The notes under the pieces were generated by a model, which saw only the letters and a program-made list of their open reading frames with translations, did not search any database and was not told where the DNA came from. A DNA stretch of 63,200 nucleotides, from positions 1-63,200 of the forward strand of contig NZ_JFKD01000021.1 of assembly GCF_002115725.1 (NCBI RefSeq). Direction: 5' to 3'. Made by a program: the position numbers and the translations under genes. Of the stretch, positions 1 through 8,693 are shown piece after piece. This stretch comes from Marivita cryptomonadis (GTDB lineage Bacteria; Pseudomonadota; Alphaproteobacteria; Rhodobacterales; Rhodobacteraceae). The first letter of the stretch is position 1. Each line of letters starts with the position of its first letter.

Positions 1-705
1 GCCGACGACGACAATGTCTATTATCTGACCGGCTATTACGACTATCTGCATATGGAATTTGGCCGCCCTACCATACTCGTCGTTCAGCGCGAAGGCGAGA
101 GCCTTCTGATCACGCCCACTATCGACCTCAACACGGCCCTTGCAAACGCCCGGGTCGACAGGGTTTGCGCATGGAACGACGGCATGGGGTCAGAATGGCG
201 CGCTGAATTGCCGGATGCACTGCGCGGCGCGGCGCGAGTTGGGATTGAGCCGGATCACATGCCACCGTTGGTGCGGCCTTTTGTCGGGTCTCAGGTCGAT
301 GAGGGGCGGATCGAAACGGTGACGCCCCTGCTGGCCGAGATGCGCATGATCAAGACGCCTGACCAACTGCAACTGGCCCGCCATGCCGGTCAGGTCGCCA
401 ATGCGATGATGGCCGCCGGGCGCGCGGCGATTGGCGATGGTGTGCCCGAATATGAGGTGGCGCTCGCCACGTCGCAGGCCGGAACGCGCAAGGCCGCCGA
501 ACTGCTGGCCGCTCACTATGACGACGCCGATATGTCGCCGAATACGCATTTTTTGCAGATCATGGCCTCGGGCGACACGATCACCAAAACCCACCACCGC
601 GCCACTACGCGGATCATGCGCCACGGCGAACCGGTGTTCCTGTGCTTTTGCGGCATGACCAATTTCCTCCGCTGGGATCGCCAACTTATTCGTCGCTGCC
701 CGTAA
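1..705 (+). pseudogene. M24-family peptidase (Xaa-Pro dipeptidase/creatinase type), broken by IS6
   Basis: The frame is open from the first base, so the true start lies outside the window. The product resembles the creatinase-like N-terminal domain and the beginning of the M24 'pita-bread' domain (stretch with RMIKTPDQLQLARHAG, typical of the link into the catalytic domain). Native sequence ends at about base 673; the last codons up to the stop at 705 are read from the IS6 end. Family members are about 390 residues, so the C-terminal part carrying most metal ligands is missing and the fragment should be inactive. The missing 3' half is not found beyond the IS. It may once have belonged to the peptide-transport locus further right; that is only inference. 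Confidence 0.7.
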
Positions 706-1482
706 GTGCCCCATTCGGCTCCGATCACGTGGTCATTTCGAGGACATAACTTTGCCACAGATCAAAGGCATCGGCTCTGGCGTGGCGGTATGAGGTGGCG
801 GAAAGACGATAGCGGCGAGATTTGAATATCGTATTGATATGGTCATGGGCGGACAGGAAACGCTGCGCCTGCCTTGGCGACTTGAACCTGCCCATGAGCT
901 TCTCTCGCTTCCGCGTTGGTCGGTGCGAGCCCTCGATCCGGTTATTGAGCCCTTTGTGGGCGCGGTGCTCGGCGTCCGCGGCCAGTTGCCGGACCGGTTT
1001 GATATAGCTGCGCAACTTGTCCGTGATGATCACGCGGGGCTGGCCAAAACGGGCGATCAGTCGCCGTAAGAAGCGCCTCGCCGCTTTTGCGTTTCGCCTG
1101 GGCTGAACCAAAATGTCGAGCACATCTCCGCGCGCATCCACGGCTCGCCACAACCACATCTTCACGCCATTAATCGGCACGACGACTTCATCGAGGTGCC
1201 ACTTGTCTGCCGCAGCGGGCCGGTCGCGCTTGATGCAATGTGCGAAATGCCGACCAAACCGGTTTACCCATTTGCGAACGGCTTCCCGGCTAACAATCAC
1301 GCCTCGCTCCGCCAGCAGATCCTCTACATCCGCCGTGCTCATCGCGAACCGATGGTAGGCCCAGACGGCGTAGGCGACAATCTCGCGCGGAAAGCGGAAG
1401 CCTTTCAGGCGCGGCATCTCAGCTGGTATTTTCATGACAACCAGCTAAGCCCCACAGCAGCCAACGACAAGTTGGCAATGCC
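674..1482 (-). mobile_element. IS6-family insertion sequence, complete, no target duplication
   Basis: Ends are defined by 14-bp imperfect inverted repeats: GGGATCGCCAACTT at 674-687 and the complement of GGCATTGCCAACTT at 1469-1482 (12 of 14 match). Length 809 bp with one transposase gene, as expected for IS6. The 8 bases outside each end (666-673 and 1483-1490) differ, so there is no target-site duplication. Left flank is the M24 gene and right flank is unrelated, which fits recombination or IS6-type replicon fusion at this copy. Confidence 0.85.
725..1435 (-). CDS. IS6-family transposase
   Basis: 236-residue DDE transposase. An N-terminal helix-turn-helix (about residues 20-60, with SREAVRKWVNRFG) is followed by the catalytic core: first Asp in HLDEV, second Asp in VIITDKL, and Glu in the NNRIEGSHRPTR/RE region near residues 165-180. 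Length and layout match IS6-family enzymes, which move by forming cointegrates. It lies wholly inside the 809-bp element and appears intact. Confidence 0.93.
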   Translation of the reverse strand: MKIPAEMPRLKGFRFPREIVAYAVWAYHRFAMSTADVEDLLAERGVIVSREAVRKWVNRFGRHFAHCIKRDRPAAADKWHLDEVVVPINGVKMWLWRAVDARGDVLDILVQPRRNAKAARRFLRRLIARFGQPRVIITDKLRSYIKPVRQLAADAEHRAHKGLNNRIEGSHRPTRKREKLMGRFKSPRQAQRFLSAHDHINTIFKSRRYRLSATSYRHARADAFDLWQSYVLEMTT

Positions 1483-1881
1483 TCGCTGACTGCAAGACAA
1501 AGGGGCTGAATCTCGAGGACACAAGGATAAAACTCTCCAAAAGGTTGAGCCTTCTGATCGGCATTTCCGCAATCGTCCTCGCTATGGCCTGTCACACGGC
1601 GTCCAAGCTCATGGGCACAAAATACCCCGCCCGCAAAAAGCACGGGTACTGTTCAAAGTCGTGGTTCAGGACCGGTTTCGACGAGTTGCGACGCCGCCTC
1701 AGAACAATTGAGGGCATACCATTCTTCGGTAGGAAATTAGCCATCAAGAAGCAATTGAGGATCAGAGTCGCGTAGTGTGGTTACGTAGTCTGGCTTGAAC
1801 AACTCTCAAAGCATTGAAAGTACTTTATATAGTGGAGATTTGGGTCCCACCGCGCTGCAGGGTTTTGTATTATTGCATTGA
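1483..1881. other. Intergenic stretch with no convincing gene
   Basis: Between the IS6 right end and the DUF6165 remnant. A 76-codon plus-strand open frame (1545-1775) exists but begins with TTG, has no clear ribosome-binding site, and its product resembles nothing I recognise. The base composition drops (AT-rich) after about 1790. I regard it as scar sequence. Confidence 0.4.
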
Positions 1882-2079
1882 AGGGAAATAAATCAAAAAC
1901 TTTGGATGATTGAGGATGCGATTCGCGATAAGGAGAAGAAGAAAGATTTTGGGGAGACGTTTATCGAACTCGCAAGAAGTGTCTATCAGACAAACGATGA
2001 GCGGGCACGGATAAAGAAAAATATCAACATGCTGCTTGGCTCTGACCTTGTAGAAGAGAAGTCTTATTCAGAATACTAA
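1882..2079 (+). pseudogene. 3' remnant of a DUF6165 gene
   Basis: Codons from 1882 to the TAA at 2077-2079 encode a segment with KLWxIEDAIRDKE, ELARSVYQTNDERA and a terminal LVEEKSY motif. I recognise this as the C-terminal part of the DUF6165 family (recall from memory, not a search). An in-frame TGA at 1879 and unrelated sequence upstream show that the N-terminal half is gone. The function of DUF6165 is unknown to me; in other genomes it tends to lie among glycan or tetratricopeptide genes. Moderately AT-rich compared with the neighbours. Confidence 0.55.
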
Positions 2080-2332
2080 ATACCGCCTTTCTTTACCCGA
2101 CATTCCCCAAGTGGCCTGCCTTCTGACGTGAAGATCGCCTGACTGCGCCACCTGATCAAGCGTTTTCCGCCCCGAGCGGCGTCTGTGGTCGCGCGCACGT
2201 CCGAAGTTGGGCGAATTGGCCCGCAAACCCGCAGCATCCCGGCCCGGCGGCGACGTTTTTCAGCGCATCGGGCAGACTTGTCCTGCCGCTTTCGTTCAGT
2301 TTTGGCTTGGATCGCGGTCACGCGCATAGCGG

Positions 2333-3685
2333 TCACGCGCATAGCGGTGGCGCTCGCAATCGGCGGATGGCGGCAAGGATGGCGCGCACCATCGGGCCGG
2401 TGACGGCCACCTCGGCCAGCTGGAAGGTGATGGCGCGGGCGTGACGGACGACGCGGGCGCCGATCTTGATCAGCTTCAGTTGCAGGCTGGTGAGGGACCA
2501 ATCGGCCATGGCCTCGGGCAGTTCGATGCAGCGCAGGAAGGTTGCCAGGTTGTAGGCCAGCGCGTGGAGTTGCAGCCGCACCTCGTTGTCGCGGAACTTC
2601 CGGCATGACAGCCGCGTCCAACGAAAAGCGTATTTGCCTTCCTTGATGTGCTGCTCGGCCGTGCCGCGCTGGTTGTAGAAGCGCACCACCCAGTCTGGTT
2701 CCATCGGCAGGTTGGTGACGATGAAACCCACGCGCGGGAACAGCTCGCCCGGATGCCATTCGATCTTGGCGATCACCCGGCGCGGCTTGTCCCAAGACGC
2801 CGCATGATACTCGAAGTCTTCGTAGAAGCGCTTGACCTTGGTCTGCGAAGGTCGCCCAACGGGTCGGGTCAGTCGATGAGCGATCTTCTCACGCAGGACA
2901 TTGTTGGCAGGCAACCGGATGGCGTAGAAGTACTTCGCTTCTTCCAGACGTTCGTAGATCGCGGGCATTGCATAGGCGGCATCCGCCCGGAAGAACCGCA
3001 TGATGTCACGCTCGGCATACCGGGCGATGACAGGATCGAGAACGTCGCGCCAGCCATCGGCGCTGTGGACGTTGCCGTTGCGCAGGGCGCAGCGCTCCAG
3101 CATGCCGAACTGGTTGAACAGAAAGTTGGGGTGGTAGCAGGTGCAGTCGAAATGCCCGTTCCAGGCCGCCCCCTCCTGGTCACCATGGGTCGGGCTGACC
3201 GAGCTGTCCATGTCCAACACGATGTACTTCAGCCCGTTGCGGTCATGAAACCGGTCGATCCATTGCCCGTTCAGGTCGGCCAGCGCCGCCCGGTTCTCGG
3301 GCAAAGCCAGTGTCTCGGTCTCGAACCGTCCCATTTGCGAGGCGGATGCCGCTTGCACGTCGACGGCCCGACCACCAACGACCTGACGCATGACCGGATC
3401 GAGGGCCAGCTGGTCGGCGTCGTTCACATCCTCATACCCAGCCAGTCGCCCGAACACCGACTGCCGGAAAAGGCCGTCAAGCCGATGGACCGTTTTCTTG
3501 CCGCGTCGGGTGTCGCGCAATGCTGTTGCCGCCAGATCGGACAGACCGAGCGCGTCATCCAACTCGCGCATCACCAGAAGACCACCGTCGGAACTGAGCT
3601 GCGTGCCGCGAAATTCCAGCCGCACACGCCGGTCGAAATCGACCCGATCTGCCTGCTGTGAGCCCGCACCCTCTGGGTGATCCAT
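2333..3685 (-). CDS. IS1380-family transposase
   Basis: 450 residues. Features typical of IS1380 (DDE, IS4-like superfamily): an N-terminal segment with LSSDGGLLVMRELDD, a first catalytic Asp in VLDMDSS, a second in FRADAAYA, and the YNQRGTAEQHIKEGK stretch carrying the catalytic Glu. ATG at 3683-3685. The frame is uninterrupted, so the enzyme may be active. A 15-bp tandem duplication (2314-2328 and 2329-2343) overlaps the last codons. I could not define the terminal inverted repeats; the element probably spans roughly 2090-3720. Confidence 0.88.
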   Translation of the reverse strand: MDHPEGAGSQQADRVDFDRRVRLEFRGTQLSSDGGLLVMRELDDALGLSDLAATALRDTRRGKKTVHRLDGLFRQSVFGRLAGYEDVNDADQLALDPVMRQVVGGRAVDVQAASASQMGRFETETLALPENRAALADLNGQWIDRFHDRNGLKYIVLDMDSSVSPTHGDQEGAAWNGHFDCTCYHPNFLFNQFGMLERCALRNGNVHSADGWRDVLDPVIARYAERDIMRFFRADAAYAMPAIYERLEEAKYFYAIRLPANNVLREKIAHRLTRPVGRPSQTKVKRFYEDFEYHAASWDKPRRVIAKIEWHPGELFPRVGFIVTNLPMEPDWVVRFYNQRGTAEQHIKEGKYAFRWTRLSCRKFRDNEVRLQLHALAYNLATFLRCIELPEAMADWSLTSLQLKLIKIGARVVRHARAITFQLAEVAVTGPMVRAILAAIRRLRAPPLCA

Positions 3686-3806
3686 GAAACAAGCCCCTCA
3701 CAGCATCTAGCTCCATGATTTATATAGGAATTAACAAAATCACGACAGCAAAATCAGCGAGTTGCTTGGGGAATGTGGGTTGAAAACCCTGCAATTTGGT
3801 TTGGCC

Positions 3807-5153
3807 ATGAAGCACCGCAATCGCCCACCCGAACAAGATGATCTTCTTCGCCCGCGCCTCGTTGACCTGATCGACATGCGCCACGAACTGGTGAAGCTCG
3901 CCGCACTGATCGATTGGGAGTTCTTCGATCGGGAGTGGGCGGGGTTCTTCCCATCGACGACCGGTCGGCCAGCCACACCCCCGCGTCTGGTGGCCGGGCT
4001 GATGTACTTGCAGCATCTGCATGGCCTGTCCGATGAGGCTGTGATCGACCGCTGGGTGGAGAACCCGTATTTCCAGCACTTCACCGGTGTGACGTTTTTC
4101 CAGCACAGTCCTCCGATCCATCCGTCGTCCTTGTGCCGCTGGCGCGACAGGATCGGGGATGAGGGCGCTGAGTGGCTTCTCACAAAGACGATTGAAGCGG
4201 GACGTGCCACTGGCGCCGTGAAGGACGAGAGCCTTTCTCAGGTGTCCGCCGACACCACAGTCATGGAGAAGAACATCGCCTATCCGACCGATGCGCGGCT
4301 CTATGAGAGAGCTCGGGCCAAGATCGTGGCTCTGGCCAAAGAGGCAGGGATCACCCTACGCCGAACCTATGCACGAAAGGCACCGCGTCTGGCCAGGCAG
4401 ATTGGACGGTATGCGCATGCGCGGCAGTTCAAAAGGATGCGCAAGGCATTGAAAACCCTGAAGGGATATACGGGTCGGGTGATGCGTGATCTGCGTCGCC
4501 AGATCGATTTCATCCCGGCGGGCGCCATTCGCGAAGCCGTACTTGATGCCTTGGCTCTGACCTCGCGCCTGCTGCACCAGCCCACAACAGGGAGTGGTAA
4601 GATTTATGCCCTGCATGAGCCTGACGTCGACTGTATCTCCAAAGGCAAAGCCCGGGTCCGATATGAGTTCGGCACCAAGGTCAGCATCGCCACGACGATT
4701 GAGGAAGGCTTCGTGGTCGGCATGCGTGCTATGCCGGGCAATCCTTACGATGGGCACACATTGACGGAGGCCTTGGAGCAGGTGCAAATCCTGACCGACC
4801 AGTGTCCCAGCCTCGCGGTTGTTGATCGCGGCTATCGTGGACATGACGTGGAAAAGACCCAGGTGCTGATCGCAGGGTCCAAACGCGGACTGACGCCTGC
4901 ACTGAACACGCTGCTCCGACGACGAAGTGCCATCGAGCCTGAGATCGGACACATGAAAAGCGACGGCCGTCTGGCCCGATGCCCCCTCAAGGGACTGAAC
5001 GGTGATGCAATCTTTGCCGTCCTGTTTGGGTGCGGTCACAATCTACGCAAGATCCTGAGATATCTCAGGTCTCTTTTTGTCTCCTTGCTCGCCGCAATGC
5101 TCAACACAATCCAAATTACGGCAGCCAATACTGCCCGCAATCAACCGCGATAA
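3807..5153 (+). CDS. IS5-family transposase
   Basis: About 448 residues from the ATG at 3807; an upstream ATG-like start at 3762 is possible, but MKHRNRPPEQDDLL fits the family start better. The N-terminal DUF772-like domain (PRLVAGLMYLQHL, DEAVIDRWVENPYFQ) is followed by the DDE core: Asp in VSADTTVMEKN, Asp in LAVVDRGYRGHD, Glu in SAIEPEIGHMKSDG. The reading frame is intact. IS ends were not resolved: the 5' end lies after the IS1380 near 3720 and the 3' end somewhere in 5154-5270. Confidence 0.88.
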   Translation: MKHRNRPPEQDDLLRPRLVDLIDMRHELVKLAALIDWEFFDREWAGFFPSTTGRPATPPRLVAGLMYLQHLHGLSDEAVIDRWVENPYFQHFTGVTFFQHSPPIHPSSLCRWRDRIGDEGAEWLLTKTIEAGRATGAVKDESLSQVSADTTVMEKNIAYPTDARLYERARAKIVALAKEAGITLRRTYARKAPRLARQIGRYAHARQFKRMRKALKTLKGYTGRVMRDLRRQIDFIPAGAIREAVLDALALTSRLLHQPTTGSGKIYALHEPDVDCISKGKARVRYEFGTKVSIATTIEEGFVVGMRAMPGNPYDGHTLTEALEQVQILTDQCPSLAVVDRGYRGHDVEKTQVLIAGSKRGLTPALNTLLRRRSAIEPEIGHMKSDGRLARCPLKGLNGDAIFAVLFGCGHNLRKILRYLRSLFVSLLAAMLNTIQITAANTARNQPR

Positions 5154-5288
5154 ACACCCATCATGGCCTAAATTGCCTTGTTCAAGGTCGACTATTTGGA
5201 GTGTGTATGGAGTAAATTGGAGAATCTTGCAGTTTGACTCTGCAGGTTGGCCAGATTTTGTGGCATCTCAGTCTGCAAACTGTATTGA

Positions 5289-6470
5289 TCAAGGTTCGCG
5301 CAGCGCCTCGCGGGTCTTGTAGAGCGGCTTCAGAAGGTATTGCAGCACCGTCTTCTCGCCGGTGTGCAGTTCGACCGTGGCCTGCATGCCAGGGCGGATT
5401 TCCAACTGCCGCTGGCGGTCGGTGAGCGATGTCTTGTCGACCCGCACCGTCACCTTGTAATGGGCCGGCGCATCGGGGCGGCGTTCGTCTTTGAACGTGT
5501 CCGCAGAGATCACGTCGACCCGGCCCTTCAGCGATCCGTAGATGGTAAAGTCATAAGCCGAGAGTTTGATCGTTGCTTCCTGACCGGGGCGGATGCCCGC
5601 GATGTTCTCGGGCGCGACCTTGGCCTCGACATAGAGCTCCTCACCCAGAGGGATGATCTGCAGGATCTCTTCGCCCGGGCGCACGACGCCGCCGATCGTC
5701 GTCACACCCAGCTTGTTGACGACCCCGTGCATTGGGCTCACCAGAACCGTTCGGTTCAACTGGTCCTGCGAGGACCGCAAATTCTGACGCAATGTCGCCA
5801 GTTCCTTGAGCGTCTCGGAATATTCCTGTGCACGGGTCAATTCGGTGTGCGTGATGATCTCGTCCATCTTGATCTGCGCATCCGCATGCGCCTTGCGGGC
5901 ACGGGTCACTTCGATCAGCGCGACCACCTTCTTTTCCAGAAGGTTCTCCATCAGGTTCTTTTCCTGCGTCGCCTGCTCCAGCACACGGCGCGCGCCGTCA
6001 TAGCGAGAGTTGAAATCCAGCTGCCGCGCGGCCAGAAGCGCCTGTTCCGAGGCGGCCATTTCGGGGCTGCGCTGGCGCAGTTCCCACGGGATTTCAAACT
6101 GCACCAGACCGGCCATCTCGGCCTCGATCCGCAAGCGGCGGATGTCCAGCGCGGTGATCTGATCTTCGAGATCGTCCACGGACGACCGAAACTGCGTTCC
6201 GTAAAGCCGGGCCAGCACGTCGCCGCGCATCACCTCGTCGCCTTCCTTGACCAGCAGTTCGGCCAGAATACCGCCTTCGAGGTTCTGGATGATCTGCGGC
6301 CGCGAGGTCGAGATAAACTCACCGTCGGCACGCACGATCTCGTCGATCCAGGCATAGGCGGCCCAGACGATGAACAGCCACACCGCCGCGCCCGACAGCC
6401 AGATCACCATCGACGGTCCGCGCAGGCGGCGGCCAAGCTGGGCGTTGAGATCGGTCGTGCTGACAGCCAT
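5289..6470 (-). CDS. HlyD-family membrane fusion protein of type I secretion
   Basis: 393-residue periplasmic adaptor. One N-terminal membrane helix (about residues 20-45) is followed by a lipoyl-like half-motif (IIQNLEGGILAELLVKEGDEV), a long alpha-helical coiled coil (about 100-250, many Glu/Lys/Arg/Leu), then the second lipoyl half and beta-barrel (VVNKLGVTTIGGVVRPGEEI). It bridges the inner-membrane exporter and the TolC-type channel. It is the last gene of the four-gene minus-strand cassette, 3 bases after the exporter gene. Start is the ATG at 6468-6470. It presumably acts only on the neighbouring adhesin. Confidence 0.93.
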   Translation of the reverse strand: MAVSTTDLNAQLGRRLRGPSMVIWLSGAAVWLFIVWAAYAWIDEIVRADGEFISTSRPQIIQNLEGGILAELLVKEGDEVMRGDVLARLYGTQFRSSVDDLEDQITALDIRRLRIEAEMAGLVQFEIPWELRQRSPEMAASEQALLAARQLDFNSRYDGARRVLEQATQEKNLMENLLEKKVVALIEVTRARKAHADAQIKMDEIITHTELTRAQEYSETLKELATLRQNLRSSQDQLNRTVLVSPMHGVVNKLGVTTIGGVVRPGEEILQIIPLGEELYVEAKVAPENIAGIRPGQEATIKLSAYDFTIYGSLKGRVDVISADTFKDERRPDAPAHYKVTVRVDKTSLTDRQRQLEIRPGMQATVELHTGEKTVLQYLLKPLYKTREALREP

Positions 6471-6473
6471 CGC

Positions 6474-8693
6474 TTATGCCTCCTGTGCCGTGCGCAGGTG
6501 GTTGAGCACCTGATCGCGCGGGCCATCGACCACCAGCCGCCCCGACGCCAGCACGCTGGTCCGGTCGGCAAGGGCAAGGATCGGCACGCGGTGGGTGGCG
6601 ACAATCGCCGTCCGGTCCGCCAGCCATGTCTCCAGCCGGGAAATCAGCGTCTTTTCCAACGTCTGGTCGAGCGCCGCTGTCGGTTCGTCCAGCAGGCACA
6701 CATCGGGGTCCTGCAGCCACAGCCGCGCCCAGCCGATCGACTGGCGCTGCCCGACGGACAGGCCTTCGCCGCCGTCCCGAATGGGCAGGTCCAGACCCTG
6801 CGGGTGGCCTTTTACGAATTGACCCAGCCCAGCGAAATCAAGCGCCTCGAACAGGCGGTCATCGTCACGCTCCATCATGTTGAGGTTCAGGTTGTCACGC
6901 AGCGTGCCGTGGAACAGCCGAACATCCTGCCCGAGATACCCTAACGACCGGCGGATATCGCGCATGTCGATCTGGTTCATGTCGGTGCCGTCAATCAGGA
7001 TCGACCCGGAGGTGGGCGCGTAAAGACCAGCCAGCATCTTGAGCAGCGTGGACTTGCCCGACCCGTTGGTGCCAAGGATGGCCAATGTCTGGCCGGGCTG
7101 GATCACGAGGCTGGGAATGTCGAGCACCGAGGGCATTTCCGGATCATAGCGGAACGTCACTTCGCGCAGTTCGAACCGGCCTTCCAGCTTTTCGCGGCGC
7201 AGGTACTTGCGGTTCTCGGCCCGGTCCTGCGGCAGCCCTGCAATCCCGTCCAGCGCATCCAGTGCCGCCTTGACGTTGCCCCAGCGCGCCATGATGCCCG
7301 ACAGCTGCGTCAGCGGGGCCAGCGTGCGCGAGGTCAGGATGCCCACGGCGATGATCGACCCGACGGTGAACTCTCCGGCAAAGACGAGGTAGGTGCCCGC
7401 GATCACCGCACCCACATAAGTGGCCTGCTGCACGCCCTGGCTCCAGAAGGTCAGCGCGGCGGCAAGGCGGCGTTGCTCGGAGGATTTCAGCGCCTGCACC
7501 GAGGTCAGCTCTTCCCACTGGCGGGCAAAGCGGTCTTCGGCGCGCTGGGTCTTGATCGTGTCAAGTTCGGTCACGGTCTCGTTCAGCAAACGGGATTGCT
7601 TGGTCGACGCGCCCTGCATTTCACGGGTGATGCGGATCATCTTCTTCTGCAAAAAGAAGCCCGGGATCACCATCAGAACGGCACCGGCGACCAGCACCCA
7701 GACGACGCTTCCCGCGATGAACCAGACCATCAGCAGGAAGAGCACGATGAACGGGATGTCCGCCAGCGCGCCAACGGTAGAGGCGGTGAAAAATTCGCGC
7801 ACCGAGGAAAACTCTCGCATCGATGCAAAAAGCTGCGAGGGAGACCGACCCGCCGCATCCGACCGCATGCCCAGCAAGCGGTTCAGGAGCGTCTGCTGCA
7901 CACCGGTTTCGATCTGCCGCCCGGCTCCGTCCAACAGCGTGGACCGCGCGACCTTGAGAAACGCCTCCAGCATCAGCGCCATTGCGGCACCGATGGCCAG
8001 CACCCAAAGCGTGGCCGAGGATTGGTGCGGGATCACACGGTCATAGACCTGCAACGAAAACAGCGCGACCGACAGCGCGAGAATATTGGCGACGAAAGAC
8101 CCGACAGCGACTTCGCCGAATTGGCGGGTGTAGTTGCTGAAACTGCCCCAGAACCAATGGCTCTTGCGTCCATCATCCGTATGGGTGTCGACAAGCGTCT
8201 GCACAGGCGCTTCGCCCCGCACGAGAACACCGCTGTAGAAAGGCGCGAACTCGGCCACATCGACGCGCTCGGTCTTGTCCTTGGCAGACGGATCCCAGAT
8301 CGACAGGGTCATGCGGTCCTGCTTGAGCACCAGCACTGCCTGCCCGTTGGTCATCAGCGCAATCGCGGGCCAGTGGTTCGGCGTCGGGCGCGGCACATGC
8401 AGCCCCTGCGCCAGCAGGCCGGCGGCCTTGGCGCCTGCGATCAGCGCCGCTTCGCCCACAAGACCGTTCTGGTCCTGATGCAGGCTGATGGCCTCGGTGA
8501 TGTCGGACGCCACCGTCGTCAGGCCCAGACGGCCCGCGTAGGTGCGGATCAGTTCCGTCCGGGCGCGGACGCGATCGGAATAGCGCGGTGCGCGTTTGGG
8601 TTCGTTGGCTGGTTTGATCCCCTGCGGGACCATGCGCAGAACAGCGTTTTTGGCGCGCCCCGACAGCAGGGTGATGTTACTGACGCCGCTCAA
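6474..8693 (-). CDS. Type I secretion ABC exporter with degenerate C39-like domain (LapB type)
   Basis: 739-residue half-transporter. The N-terminal region (about 45-160) resembles a C39-peptidase-like domain without the catalytic Cys, as in LapB/HlyB-type exporters, where it docks the substrate. A six-helix membrane domain follows (about 185-450). The ATPase domain has Walker A TNGSGKST, a C-loop reading LSVGQRQ instead of LSGGQ, and Walker B VCLLDEPTAALD. The start is TTG at 8691-8693, overlapping the TGA of the upstream channel gene, with GGAG about 8 bases upstream; the first ATG would be at 8633. It powers export of the adhesin across both membranes with the HlyD and TolC partners. Confidence 0.92.
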   Translation of the reverse strand: MSGVSNITLLSGRAKNAVLRMVPQGIKPANEPKRAPRYSDRVRARTELIRTYAGRLGLTTVASDITEAISLHQDQNGLVGEAALIAGAKAAGLLAQGLHVPRPTPNHWPAIALMTNGQAVLVLKQDRMTLSIWDPSAKDKTERVDVAEFAPFYSGVLVRGEAPVQTLVDTHTDDGRKSHWFWGSFSNYTRQFGEVAVGSFVANILALSVALFSLQVYDRVIPHQSSATLWVLAIGAAMALMLEAFLKVARSTLLDGAGRQIETGVQQTLLNRLLGMRSDAAGRSPSQLFASMREFSSVREFFTASTVGALADIPFIVLFLLMVWFIAGSVVWVLVAGAVLMVIPGFFLQKKMIRITREMQGASTKQSRLLNETVTELDTIKTQRAEDRFARQWEELTSVQALKSSEQRRLAAALTFWSQGVQQATYVGAVIAGTYLVFAGEFTVGSIIAVGILTSRTLAPLTQLSGIMARWGNVKAALDALDGIAGLPQDRAENRKYLRREKLEGRFELREVTFRYDPEMPSVLDIPSLVIQPGQTLAILGTNGSGKSTLLKMLAGLYAPTSGSILIDGTDMNQIDMRDIRRSLGYLGQDVRLFHGTLRDNLNLNMMERDDDRLFEALDFAGLGQFVKGHPQGLDLPIRDGGEGLSVGQRQSIGWARLWLQDPDVCLLDEPTAALDQTLEKTLISRLETWLADRTAIVATHRVPILALADRTSVLASGRLVVDGPRDQVLNHLRTAQEA

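Noticed and set aside
1545..1775. 76-codon frame with a hydrophobic start
   Set aside because: TTG start without ribosome-binding site, no family resemblance, sits in IS scar DNA.
2076..2795. 239-codon minus-strand frame over the IS1380 3' end
   Set aside because: Overlaps the IS1380 transposase in another frame; Arg/Pro-rich shadow composition with no family resemblance.
2648..3661. 337-codon plus-strand frame
   Set aside because: Antisense shadow of the IS1380 transposase.
5340..6944. 534-codon plus-strand frame
   Set aside because: Antisense to the HlyD and exporter genes; Arg/His/Gln-rich as expected of a shadow in GC-rich DNA.
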